From Haplomitrium mnioides (lineage: Eukaryota; Marchantiophyta; Haplomitriopsida; Calobryales), in contig JBNGIS010017714.1 of assembly GCA_049999725.1 (NCBI GenBank), positions 1-29,420 on the forward strand: DNA of 29,420 nucleotides, read 5' to 3'. A program made the translations under genes and the position numbers. Below, piece after piece: positions 20,975 through 29,420 of the stretch. The notes below the pieces were generated by a model. That model did no database searches. It saw nothing but the letters and a program-made list of their open reading frames with translations, and was not told where the DNA came from. The number at the start of each line of letters is the position of its first letter. Within the stretch, counting starts at the first letter, position 1.

Positions 20975-22556
20975 TTGATACATAAAGGAGCGTTTGCAAC
21001 ACATCATACACATATGGTGCAAGTAATCATTGAAAGAGAACATGTTCTATTTGAGGATGCTATAGGATATGAGAGATGGGAAGCTGCAATGGTAGAAGAG
21101 ATGGAAGCTCTTCACAAAAACCAGACTTGGGAGCTGGTCAATTTACCAGAAGGGAATAAAGCCATCGAGTGTAAATGGGCCTACGAATTGAAGAGGAGCA
21201 AAGACAACAACATAAGTAGATTTAAGGTAGAACTAGTGGACAAGGGGTATGCCCAGACTCATGGGATAGACTATAAGTAGACTTTCAGCCTTGTAGCAAG
21301 AATGACAACTGTTCGAGCAGTTATAGCATTGGCTGCATCGAAAAAATGGACTTTGCAACAAATGGACATAAAAACATATTTTTTCATGGAGAGCTTGAAG
21401 AGGAGGTTAACATGGTACAGCCATCTGGTTTTGTTGATATGGAGCATTTAGATCAGGTATACAAGCTGAAAATGGCACTATATGGTTTGAAGCAAGCACC
21501 TCAAGCATGGTCTAACAAGATAGGCAAATATCTTGTTTTAGTGGGCTTCAAGGTGTCACAGGCAAATTATTCTTTATATGTAAGAAAAATAGAGAAAGGT
21601 ATAATGCTCATTCTCATTTATGTAGATGATTTGATTATGACAGGAAGGAGTGAGCAAGATATTGTTGAAGTGAAGAAATTGCTACAACACAAGTTTGATA
21701 TAAAGGATCTTGGTGAGCTACGACATTTGAGGAGACAAAAACAGACCAAGAAATATGGATGATCAAGAGGCAATATGTCTTGGATGTGCTGGCCAAATAT
21801 GGCATAACAAGTTGCAAACCGATTGCAACTCCCCTAGATTATAGTACAAAATTGATCGGTCATGAAGGAGAGTTGATTAAGGATCCAACAAGGTTTAGGC
21901 AGATGGTAGGCAGTGTGATTTACATCACCATCATCAGACCAGATCTGAGTTATGCTATAGGTCTGGTAAGTCAGTTTATGCAGGTACCAAGGAAGCAACA
22001 TTTGGATGAGTGCCCAGAATTTTTCGGTACACAAAAGCTAGTATGGGCTGTTTTATGACAACAACAGTGAATTTCAGCTTGCTAGTTTCACAAATGCAGA
22101 TTGGGCAGGAAGTGCCAGTGATAGGAGGTCCACTAGTGGTTTTTTATTTTCGTTTGGAAGTTCTAGAATCACTTGGAGCAGCAAAAAAACAACCTACAAT
22201 TGTTTTATCGAGTACAGAGGTTGAATATAGGGGGCAACCATGGCCACTTGTGAGGTAATGTGGTTATTAAAGTTGTTGCAGGACTTGAATGTCAGAGTGG
22301 AAGAACCAGTGAAGGTTAATTACGACAATATTAGCAATATTCAATTGGCTAACAATCTTGTTTTTCATGCACATTCAAAGCACATTGAGGTGCATTATCA
22401 TTTCGTGAGAGAGAAGGTGTTGGCAAGGGTGATTTATCTACTGTACATTAGCACTGAAAGGCAGGTTGCTGATATTTTTACAAAGGCATTGGGAGCCAAA
22501 AAGTTGCAGAAATTCAGAAGGCAACTTGGTGTACAGATGTTGAGCTCAAGGGGGAG
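20975..22556 (+). pseudogene. Copia RT and RNase H, broken
   Basis: The N-terminal RT block WEAAMVEEMEALHKNQTWEL (from 21078) and CKWAYELKR are followed by a stop at 21278. QQMDIKTYFFHGELEEEV holds the first catalytic Asp, LYGLKQAPQAW follows, and YVDD is intact at 21619-21630. After frameshifts near 21740 and 22010 come PDLSYAIGLVSQFMQ, a degraded ADWAG...DRRSTSGF RNase H block in another frame, SSTEVEYRG, HSKHIEVHYHFVREK and QVADIFTKALG. Order and spacing are standard for copia elements. No GAG-pre-integrase, integrase or protease is seen upstream. Confidence 0.88.
22548..22556 (+). other. Copia polypurine tract
   Basis: AAGGGGGAG lies just before the 3' LTR start and is the usual second-strand primer in plant copia elements. 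Confidence 0.85.
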
Positions 22557-22957
22557 TATAAAGTTATCGAGCTTTGATAGGCTGCCAGGCTGAGCTGGAA
22601 GCCCCCTTAGGTTAGTTAGGATTAGTCTTATACTTGGGGCAGAAGGCTGGAGAAGACTAGAGATTCTTTTAGATAAAGAAAGAAGCTTATGGAAGAGAAG
22701 CTAGTAGAAAGTGCCGAAAGCATAGAGAATTCTAGAAAGGGACCAAGAAAGGTTCCTTATGACTGAAGTGACTTCTTAGTGAAGTCTTGTACATGAAGTA
22801 TAAATAGAGAGGGCTTGGCCTTTATCCCTCATTCGAGAGTTTGGAAAGTCTTGTAAGCAATTTCTTTCTCTTCTCTCTTTTCCTTTCCTTTCTTGTTGAA
22901 CTGTCTTCTTTGTATAAGAGTATATTGATGTGTTGCTAGTTAGCCGAGAGTTTTACA
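22557..22957 (+). repeat. LTR between copia and gypsy G1
   Basis: The first ~105 bp align with the copia 5' LTR and follow its polypurine tract. The rest does not align clearly with that LTR. It has a TATA box (TATAAATAGA, 22799-22808), a CT-rich leader and the end GTTTTACA. A PBS-like word follows at once. It may be the copia 3' LTR, the G1 5' LTR, or a hybrid of both. Confidence 0.55.
22799..22808 (+). promoter_or_regulatory. TATA box in LTR
   Basis: TATAAATAGA lies about 150 bp before the LTR end, followed by GAGGGCTTGG and a CT-rich stretch. This is a usual U3/R layout. Confidence 0.6.
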
Positions 22958-23008
22958 GTGGTATCATATCGAGGTTTTGCTTGCATCTTGGAAGGTTTGT
23001 GATCAAGA

Positions 23009-23206
23009 TTGATGAAGATGGATAGAGGGATTTATATTGCATCTAGGTTCCCACTTGTCAATCCTTTTAGTATCCAAATTCAGTATATAGATAAGCAGAT
23101 GTTTCGACAGCGATTAGTCCACCATTTTGGCTTTGAGTTTATACGACAAGTAATGGAGTCTGACTTACCATTTCTTTACTCTGTTGTCACTTATGCCGAA
23201 GTATAG
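23009..23206 (+). other. G1 leader frame, MDR...NPF type
   Basis: A 65-codon frame contains MDRGIYIASRFPLVNPFSI, then a K--F-Q-LV--FG--F pattern and VMES. The same pattern occurs in the leader of G2 at 25891-26106. It does not match a gag or pol domain I know. It could be a small leader protein or a spliced 5' part of gag. Confidence 0.4.
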
Positions 23207-23209
23207 GCA

Positions 23210-23560
23210 TGATGAGTACTCGCAAGGTGCTATTCATCAACACGGGCCAGGACCAATGGAGTTGGGTCACCTTGGACAAAGGAATGACTTCTTTCTACGT
23301 AAGAATTTTCAATATGGTAATAATCTTGGATTCCAATCGATTTCACAAGCATTATTGTGGTAAAAACAGGTACAAAAAGTGAAGCACCGAGAGTAGAAAC
23401 TCGCCAGTGTTTCAAGTGTAGAAGATTTGGCTATATTTCTCTTAATTGTAGGGTTGGAAGAAACAATAGACCTATGCAACGATCTCTCAACAATATGAGT
23501 GGCGAGGACAACCAAAGTCTCCAAAGTAATGAGGTTCAAGAAAACGAAGGCAACCAATAA
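23210..23560 (+). pseudogene. G1 gag C-terminal part
   Basis: A GPMELGHLGQRN block is like the GPTPIELGN block of G2. A zinc knuckle follows, CFKCRRFGYISLNC (about 23408-23449), with Tyr where the CCHC His belongs. The N-terminal capsid-like gag region present in G2 is absent. Confidence 0.65.
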
Positions 23561-23637
23561 GGCAATCTTATCATCTTATTGGTTTGACACAATAGAGAAG
23601 AGGCAAGGCGTCTAAGTGGAAGAAGGAAAATAATCAC

Positions 23638-25149
23638 TTGGGAGGAAAAGCGTCACAACTTATTGTGAAAAATGGAAAACTAGAAGGGGTTCAAGCAAGG
23701 GTACTTATTGATCCTGGAGCTACAGAGAACTTTTTGTCAAAAACTATTGCCTTGAAGCTTGGTCTGTCTTTAGAGAAGAGCCAGAAGGAGAAGGTGGAAC
23801 TACCAAATGGGCAAACAAAGATGATTGAGACTCTACTCTGAAGCATCGAGTTGCAGATGGGTAAATATGTGGAGAAATTAGAATGGAGAGTGATTCGTCT
23901 TACACGGTATGATATTATTCTTGGAATGCCTTGGATGGAGCAACATAGTCCTCAAGTTGATTGGTGAATGAAGACAGTAACAATGCCGCAATGGAAGATT
24001 TATGGAGATTATACTCGATCAAGTGGGCGGAGTCTGCCATTCTTTGTTATAAGCACTAAAGCCATAAAATCAAGGGATCTCTTATTTTTTGGGTTAATTA
24101 GAGATGTGGAGAAGACTATGGTGAGCATAAACAAGGACCTCTCAGTTCCAAATGAGTCTCATGGAATATTAGAGGAATTCAAGGATGGGTTTCCTAGTGA
24201 TCTACCCTCTAAACTTCCTCCTCGAAGGCATATTGATCACAAGATTGAGGTAACTCCAAGAAGTATTCCTCCTTGTAAAGCACCATATCGATTGGCTCCA
24301 AATGAGCTTGAGGAATGCAATGCACAAGTTGAAGAGTTGCTTTCCAAAGGATTCATTCAACCTAGTATTTCTCCATATGGTGCTCCTGTTTTGTTTGTGA
24401 AGAAGAAGGATGGTAGGATGCGAATGTGCATTGATTATAGAGCACTGAATCAACAAACTGTAAAAAATAAATATCCATTGTCAAACATGGATGATTTATT
24501 TGATCAACTTTATGAAGCTAAATTCTTCACCAAACTGGATCTGTGTAGTGGCTATCAACAAATACGGGTAGCGGATGAAGATGTTCCCAAAAGAGCCTTT
24601 TGAAGTTGCTATGGCCACTTTGAGTATCTTGTGATGCCATTTGGTTTGACCAATGCTCTTTCCATATTTATAGGGTTAATAAATGATATCTTTTGCTCAT
24701 TTCTTGACAAGTTTGTCATTGTTTTTCTTGACGATATTTTGATTTATTGCCAAAGTCTTGTTGAGCATCAAAAGCACTTGCGGCAAGTATTGTAGGTCCT
24801 GTGAGATAATGAATTATATGCAAAACCTTCCAAGTGAAAGTTTGGAAGATCTGAGGTGGATTATCTTGGTCACCGTGTTAGTGCTCAAGGGATACAAGTG
24901 ATGCAAAATAAAGTTGATGCAGTTCAACAGGGGACAACTCTAGCGGATGTTACCCAATTACGTGGATTTTTGGGTTTGACAAGTTTTTATCAACACTTTG
25001 TGAAAGACTTTGCACACATTGCACATAGCTTAACTGAGTTGCTTGGGAAAAATGTACATTGGAAATGGGGATCTCGAGAGGAGTTAGCCTTCCAAACCTT
25101 GAAGAATGCATTGCTTCATGCACCTATACTCAAGCGTAATGGTCACTAA
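23638..25149 (+). pseudogene. G1 protease and reverse transcriptase, broken
   Basis: The protease block is VLIDPGATENFL (Asp codon 23710-23712) with D-P-G where D-S/T-G is normal. RYDIILGMPWM...PQVDW follows, then a TGA at 23965-23967. RT has [60 protein letters not shown], a TGA at 24601-24603 in place of an expected sense codon, [16 protein letters not shown] and the catalytic FLDDILIY (from 24724). DYLGHRVSAQGIQV and LRGFLGLTSFYQHFVKDFA follow. The frame ends at TAA 25147-25149, and RNase H is not present. Confidence 0.88.
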
Positions 25150-25245
25150 CTATAGTAAGCAACAACTAAAAGATAACGACAACTATGTCTAGAAAGCCAT
25201 TACTAAGTTAGAGTATCAAAAAGTGAGTGCCATTATAGAGAAAGT

Positions 25246-25426
25246 GACACGTGGCAAGAGGAGAGAAAGTCAATGAATTAAAGTGAAAGAAATGACACTT
25301 TAGAATAAGATAAGAACACGTGGCAAGCGGAGGATTAAAGCAAATAGAAGGTTCTAAGATAAAGACATGTGGCAAAAGACAAGCTAAAGAGAAATGAAAG
25401 GTTCTAAAGATAAGGGCATGTAGCAG
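25246..25426 (+). promoter_or_regulatory. Iterated G-box/ABRE-like words in U3
   Basis: GACACGTGGCAAG (25246), AACACGTGGCAAG (25315), GACATGTGGCAAA (25364) and GGCATGTAGCAG (25415) lie 50-70 bp apart. The first two contain CACGTGGC, the plant G-box/ABRE core bound by bZIP and bHLH factors. Confidence 0.55.
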
Positions 25427-25444
25427 AAGGAGAATAAAAGTAAA

Positions 25445-25566
25445 GGGTGGTCCAATCAATGAGAGAGGAAAAAATGGTGGTCCAATTAGAGGAGGATAGA
25501 AAAAGAACAAATGGGGTTTCGCCACCTATGTAAGCAAAGTGCTTTTCACTTAGTATATAAAGAAGG
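25445..25566 (+). promoter_or_regulatory. CCAAT pair and TATA box of the G2 LTR
   Basis: GGTGGTCCAAT occurs twice (about 25447 and 25477), followed by TATATAAAGAAG at 25555-25566. Confidence 0.6.
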
Positions 25567-25686
25567 GAGAGGGCCTTGTTGGGCATCTCTTACCTTGTGG
25601 GTTATTGAAGTTCTTTATGCGCTACTCTTGTATGTGTTGTGCTTGTGCTAATTTTTAGTGTGCAATGTATATGTGTAGTGTTACAA

Positions 25687-25701
25687 TGGTGTGAGAGCTT
25701 G
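25687..25701 (+). other. G2 primer-binding site
   Basis: TGGTGTGAGAGCTTG resembles the initiator tRNA-Met PBS TGGTATCAGAGC, with two changes. Confidence 0.7.
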
Positions 25702-26345
25702 GTCTTCTCTGAGGAAGTGTGGACTACCCCTCTTTGGAGAAGCACTAAAAACCTCTTAGAGTAGTGGAATCTCCACTTTGCATGAACTCCAAGAGAGTCG
25801 AACTTTCAAGTTTTCATGAATAAAGGATAACGGATATCCTATCCTTTGTAAATGAAGATAAGAAGTTTGACTTGATTCCTATGATAGCTAATGGATAGAA
25901 GAGCATTTGTACCTCTTAGAATTCTTCTATTGAATCCCTTTAATATTTGTGTGTTTAACATTAACAAACATTTCTTTCATCAAATTTTAGTGTATAATTT
26001 TGGAGATGATTTTATGGTTTTTGTAATGGAATCAAGAGAGTGTGTTATCTTACATGTAGTAAACTTTGGTGTTATATGGGAGTGTTTTATTTATGTTTTA
26101 TGGTAGGTAGAAAATGAATTTGAACCAAGCTCCTCTAGATGAGTTCAACTCCAAGTGTCATATTTCTATCTGAGTAACGTCCAAACAAATGTAACGAGAT
26201 TTCCTTGTTCGTAAGTTTGAAGAGAGGTTTTTTGAGTCAGTACTAGCCTCAACTAAACCTTTTATTTCACCTATTCTACATAATTGGAATGTGTGTATAT
26301 TTGTTTTGTATAAGTCGCTCGTAGCTAAGTTGTGACAGATTAACC
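25702..26345 (+). other. G2 leader, with the MDR...NPF frame
   Basis: The leader contains a 71-codon frame at 25891-26106 (MDRRAFVPLRILLLNPFNI, then K--F-Q-LV--FG--F and VMES) matching the G1 leader frame. The remaining leader has no recognised protein. Confidence 0.45.
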
Positions 26346-27240
26346 ATGGAGGCAAACTCTAGCAATCTAGAAGAAGGAGTTTGGATGATGGCCAAGTTAG
26401 AGGAGCTTCAAGCAGCTCTTATAGCAAGTCAACAACAAACAAACATGTTGATGGGAGAAATGGTGAAAATATGACTATAACAAGAGAATGGAGAAGGAAG
26501 TCAAGAAACATTGCTACAAAAGATGAGCAAGTCGTGTAAAGTGGAGCCTTATGGAGGAAGTTGCATGGTTGGTGTTGTAGAAGGGTGGGTTTATCGAATG
26601 GAGGCTCACATGTCATACTATCTACTTTGGATTTGGAGAAAGGATTATTTGCAAGGTCATTTTTAACTGAGCATGCATCCATTTGGCTACAATGATGGGA
26701 AAAAAATGCACGAGGAGAACAACTATTGTAGAGCGCTCTAAAAGAAGGCTTACTACAAAACTTCAAAGCCGTAGACTCTATTCTAACTACAAGAACCAAG
26801 CTTTGGGAGTTAGAGCAACAAGGAAGTGTTGCAAGGTATATTGAAGAGTTTCAGAGCTTACAAGTTCAAATCAAGGATATGAGTTTAGCCGAAGCCCTTG
26901 ACAAGTTTCTACAAAGATTGAAGAGAAAGATTTGAGGGGAAGTCATGATGCGCAACCTAAAAGATGTTAATGAAGCCATATCATTTGCACAGAGAATTGA
27001 AGGAACACTAGAGATTGTGCAAACAGGAGGGAATTATGGCCCCACACCTATAGAGTTGGGAAACATAAGAAGAAGAGACTTCAATCGCCCAAATCACCAA
27101 CAAAAAAGGCCATATATTGCTATGGATAGGAGGATGGAAGAGAGGCAAGAAACTAAAACATGCTACGATTGTAGCCGAATATGACACATTGCACCAAATT
27201 GCAGAGCGATATGACACAATCAAGGTGATTGTTTCGACGA
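26346..27240 (+). pseudogene. G2 gag, broken
   Basis: It starts at ATG 26346 (ACCATGG context) with MEANSSNLEEGVWMMAKLEE and a Q-rich helix. It goes through WVYRMEAHMSYY and a degraded tryptophan block, then LWELEQQGSVARYIEEFQSL and LAEALDKFLQRL (retrotransposon gag type). VNEAISFAQRIE and GPTPIELGN follow. It ends in a zinc knuckle, CYDCSRI, then TGA in place of the usual Gly codon, then HIAPNC. At least four other stops or frameshifts occur (about 26473, 26668, 26935 and 27210). Confidence 0.8.
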
Positions 27241-27420
27241 CCTCTTCACAATATCAACAATGAAGTAGACCAAGAATGTGAAGGAAACGATGGGCACTAG
27301 TAAAAAGACCTTGTGATTTTGTTGGGATGAAGAAGAAAGGCGAGGGAAACAGTCGACAAAGTAAAATATGTCAAGTAGAAAATCAAAAAAAATAGAGGAC
27401 TAATTGTAGTTGATAGGTGG

Positions 27421-28638
27421 ATGGAAGGATTTCCAATAAAGGTTTTGGTGGATTCCGGAGCAGAAGAAAATTATTTATCACGAGCAATGGCACTAAAGTT
27501 GAAGATACCCCTTGAGGAAGAAGAGCACAAGGTAGTTGAAATGGCAAATAGACAAAGCGAGGCAATTGGAAGATTGTCTCAAAGTATATCTTTACATATG
27601 AGCAACTATCAAGAAGAGCTTGAATGGAAGATCACAACATTAGCAAGATATGATGCCATTTTGGGAATGAAGTGGTTGAGAAGACATAACCCACAAGTGG
27701 ACTGGCAAAAGAAGAGCTTCATAGCACCTCAATGGAAGATTTGGGGAGATCGTGTATGAACTTATTCAAGGAAACTACCTCTATATGTGATTGGAGAAAA
27801 ATCAATAAAAAGACAAGATGTAGTATTTTTGGGACTCATATGTGAGGTTGAAGGTGATAAGGAAGACTCCAAGCATAAAGTCCCAACGATTTACCCCCAG
27901 GTTTGCTGCCTAAGCAATCTATTGATCATAAGATTGAGGTTGTTCTAGGAAGTACTCCACCGTGCAAAGCACTATATCGTTTGCCTCCTCATGAATTGGA
28001 AGAATACAAACTCAAATCATTAAACTATTGGAGAAAGGATTTATTCAGCCAAACATCTCTCCTTATGGTGCACCAGTGTTATTCGTGAAAAAAAAAAGAC
28101 AGGAGTATGAGGATGTGTATCAACTATCAGGCCCTCAACTAATAAACAGTGAAAAATAAATATCCATTACCAAGAATGGACGATTTATTTGATCAACTTC
28201 AAGGAGCAAACTACTTTACCAAGTTGGATTTGAGAAGTGGATACAACCAAATCCGAATTGCACAGGGTGACGTGTAGAAGACAACATTTCAAAGTCGATA
28301 TTGGCATTTTAAATATCTTGTTATGCCATTTGGGTTAACTAATGCTCCTGCAAATTTTATGGGTCTAATGAATGATATTTTTTGATCTTTTCTAGATAAG
28401 CTTGTCATTGTTTTCTTTGATAACATTCTTATTTACAGCAAAAATATTCATGAGCATCAACAACACCTTTGAACAGTATTGAAGGTACTTCAGGACCATA
28501 AACTATATGTTAAGATGTCAAAATGTGAAATTGGCAAAAGAGAGGTTGATTACTTGGGTCATCGGGTGAGTGCAACAGGAATTCAGGTCATGGATGAGAA
28601 AGTGAAGGCCATTCAAAAATGGGAAGCTCTTAGTGATC
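27421..28638 (+). pseudogene. G2 protease and reverse transcriptase, broken
   Basis: The protease block VLVDSGAEENYLSRAMALKL keeps D-S-G. YDAILGMKWLRRH-PQVDWQ follows. The PR-RT linker has lost 46 bp compared with G3. RT has [25 protein letters not shown], two stops after [39 protein letters not shown] and a stop after [24 protein letters not shown], a TGA at 28383-28385, FFDNILIY and YLGHRVSATGIQVMDEKV complete it. The catalytic F-x-D-D has become F-F-D-N (28413-28424), so this copy could not be an active RT even without the stops. Confidence 0.88.
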
Positions 28639-28738
28639 NNNNNNNNNNNNNNNNNNNNNNNNNNNNNNNNNNNNNNNNNNNNNNNNNNNNNNNNNNNNNN
28701 NNNNNNNNNNNNNNNNNNNNNNNNNNNNNNNNNNNNNN
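28639..28738. other. 100-N assembly gap
   Basis: One hundred N separate G2 and G3. The true distance is unknown. Confidence 0.95.
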
Positions 28739-29420
28739 AGCATAAAGTCCTACATGAACTTCAAGGGGTTTTGAAAGAATTTCATGATATTTTTCCCAAC
28801 GATTTACCTCCAAGTTTGCCGCCTAAGCGATCTATTGATCATAAGATTGAGGTTGTTCTCGGAAGTACTCAACCGTGTAAGGCACCATATTGTTTGCCTC
28901 CTCATGAATTAGAATAATGCAAAAATCAAATCACTGAACTATTGGAGAAAGGATTTATTCAGCCAAGCATCTCTCCTTATGGTGCATCAGTGTTATTCGT
29001 GAAAAAGAAAGACATGAGTATGAGGATGCGTATCGACTATTGGGCCCTCAACCAACAAACAATGAAAAATAAATATCCATTACCAGGAATGGATGATTTA
29101 TTTGATCAACTTCAAGGAGCAAACTACTTTACCAAGTTGGATTTGAGAAGTGGATACAACCAAATCCGAATTGCAGAGGGTGACGTGCAGAAGACAACAT
29201 TTCAAAGTCGATATGGGCATTTTGAGTATCTCATTATGCCATTTGATTTAACTAATGCTCCTGCAACTTTTATGGGTCTAATGAATGATATTTTTTGATC
29301 TTTTCTAGATAAGTTTGTTATCGTTTTCTTGGATGACATTCTTATTTATAGCAAAAATCTTCATGAGCATCAACAACACCTTCGAACAGTATTGAAGGTA
29401 CTTTGGGACCACAAACTATA
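28739..29420 (+). pseudogene. G3: second copy of the G2-type reverse transcriptase, runs off the window
   Basis: It begins in the PR-RT linker (HKVLHELQGVLKEFHDIF) and repeats the G2 RT closely, at an offset of about 912 bp. SIDHKIEVVLGSTQPCKAPY is followed by a TAA after HELE, then [54 protein letters not shown] and [15 protein letters not shown] follows at 29296-29298, then [12 protein letters not shown] with both Asp intact. It is less decayed than G2, but it shares the TGA of DIF*SF with it. Confidence 0.88.

Larger units (their letters stand above)
18251..22662 (+). mobile_element. Ty1/copia element, non-autonomous
   Basis: It consists of a 5' LTR, tRNA-Met PBS, long leader, gag, RT-RNase H, polypurine tract and the start of a 3' LTR. 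The first ~100 bp of the two LTRs align (18251-18352 with 22558-22662), for example CTGCCAAGCTGAGCTGG versus CTGCCAGGCTGAGCTGG. Protease and integrase are absent: the RT begins within about 70 bp of the end of the gag-like region. Stops and frameshifts in both genes make it defective. The right limit given is where LTR similarity ends; the LTR proper may run to 22957. Confidence 0.82.
22959..25149 (+). mobile_element. Ty3/gypsy remnant G1
   Basis: It has a PBS-like TGGTATCATATCGAG (22959-22973), a short leader frame, the C-terminal end of gag, protease and RT. It stops in the RT connection just before the G2 LTR. The N-terminal gag, RNase H, integrase and 3' LTR are missing. The right-hand loss may have come with the insertion of, or recombination with, G2. 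Confidence 0.75.
25186..25685 (+). repeat. G2 5' LTR (500 bp, TG...CA)
   Basis: The left limit is the TG of TGTCTAGAAAGCC, and the right limit is TTACA, one base before the PBS. Inside are repeated G-box-like words, two CCAAT words and TATATAAAG. No second LTR is in the window, so the left edge is provisional. Confidence 0.6.
25186..28638 (+). mobile_element. Ty3/gypsy element G2, 5' part
   Basis: It consists of a 5' LTR, PBS, leader, gag, protease and RT in the usual order, all interrupted by stops or frameshifts. It runs into an assembly gap inside the RT region. RNase H, integrase and 3' LTR are not seen before the gap. Confidence 0.82.

Noticed and set aside
25208-25525. 105-codon minus frame rich in Phe/Pro/Leu
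   Set aside because: It is antisense to the purine-rich LTR U3 of G2 and reflects base composition only.
26419-26799. 126-codon minus frame opposite gag
   Set aside because: It is antisense to a gag region whose plus-strand blocks match known gag order.

Overview
The window reads as non-coding-rich nuclear DNA of a land plant with a large, repeat-filled genome. The evidence is plant-type Ty1/copia and Ty3/gypsy elements primed by initiator tRNA-Met, GT-AG introns with T-rich tracts, and long AT-rich minisatellites. A gymnosperm or fern-grade plant fits better than a compact angiosperm, but that is inference. Runs of N at 3999-4008, 7726-7825, 13047-13146 and 28639-28738 are assembly gaps.

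Left part (1-9340). Two copies of one gene family face each other tail to tail. Copy 1 (+, 373-1645) holds the 3' exons of a beta-class DNA amino-methyltransferase and can be read without a stop across one intron. Copy 2 (-, 9338-6786) is broken. Upstream of the methyltransferase exon it carries a ParB-like domain (GGNH box). A third, 5'-only copy (-, about 17850-16396) repeats the ParB-like part and ends at a clean splice donor whose phase fits the acceptor of copies 1 and 2. Together they imply a multicopy gene encoding a ParB-like domain joined to a DNA methyltransferase, a bacterial or phage-like combination. Between copies 1 and 2 lies a 3.6-kb direct array of about 58-bp units flanked by inverted repeats.

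Middle part (9827-16225). A decayed, intron-containing gene on + (9827-14104) matches the DUF7869-type family, with IDEMDQ, QLDN and GHTYDQI blocks. AT-rich DNA follows, then a second, shorter array of the same minisatellite.

Right part (18251-29420) is a retrotransposon cluster, all on +. It starts with a copia element that has lost protease and integrase. A gypsy remnant (G1) follows, ending in the reverse transcriptase connection. Next is a gypsy element (G2) with a 500-bp TG...CA LTR, gag, protease and RT. After a gap comes a second close copy of the same RT (G3), running off the window. All of them carry stops or frameshifts.

A degenerate palindrome of about 18 bp, GTCCATGCGCGCATGGAC and variants, recurs in clusters across the window, mostly inside introns or flanks of these gene-like loci. 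No tRNA, rRNA, CRISPR or intact single-copy host gene was recognised.
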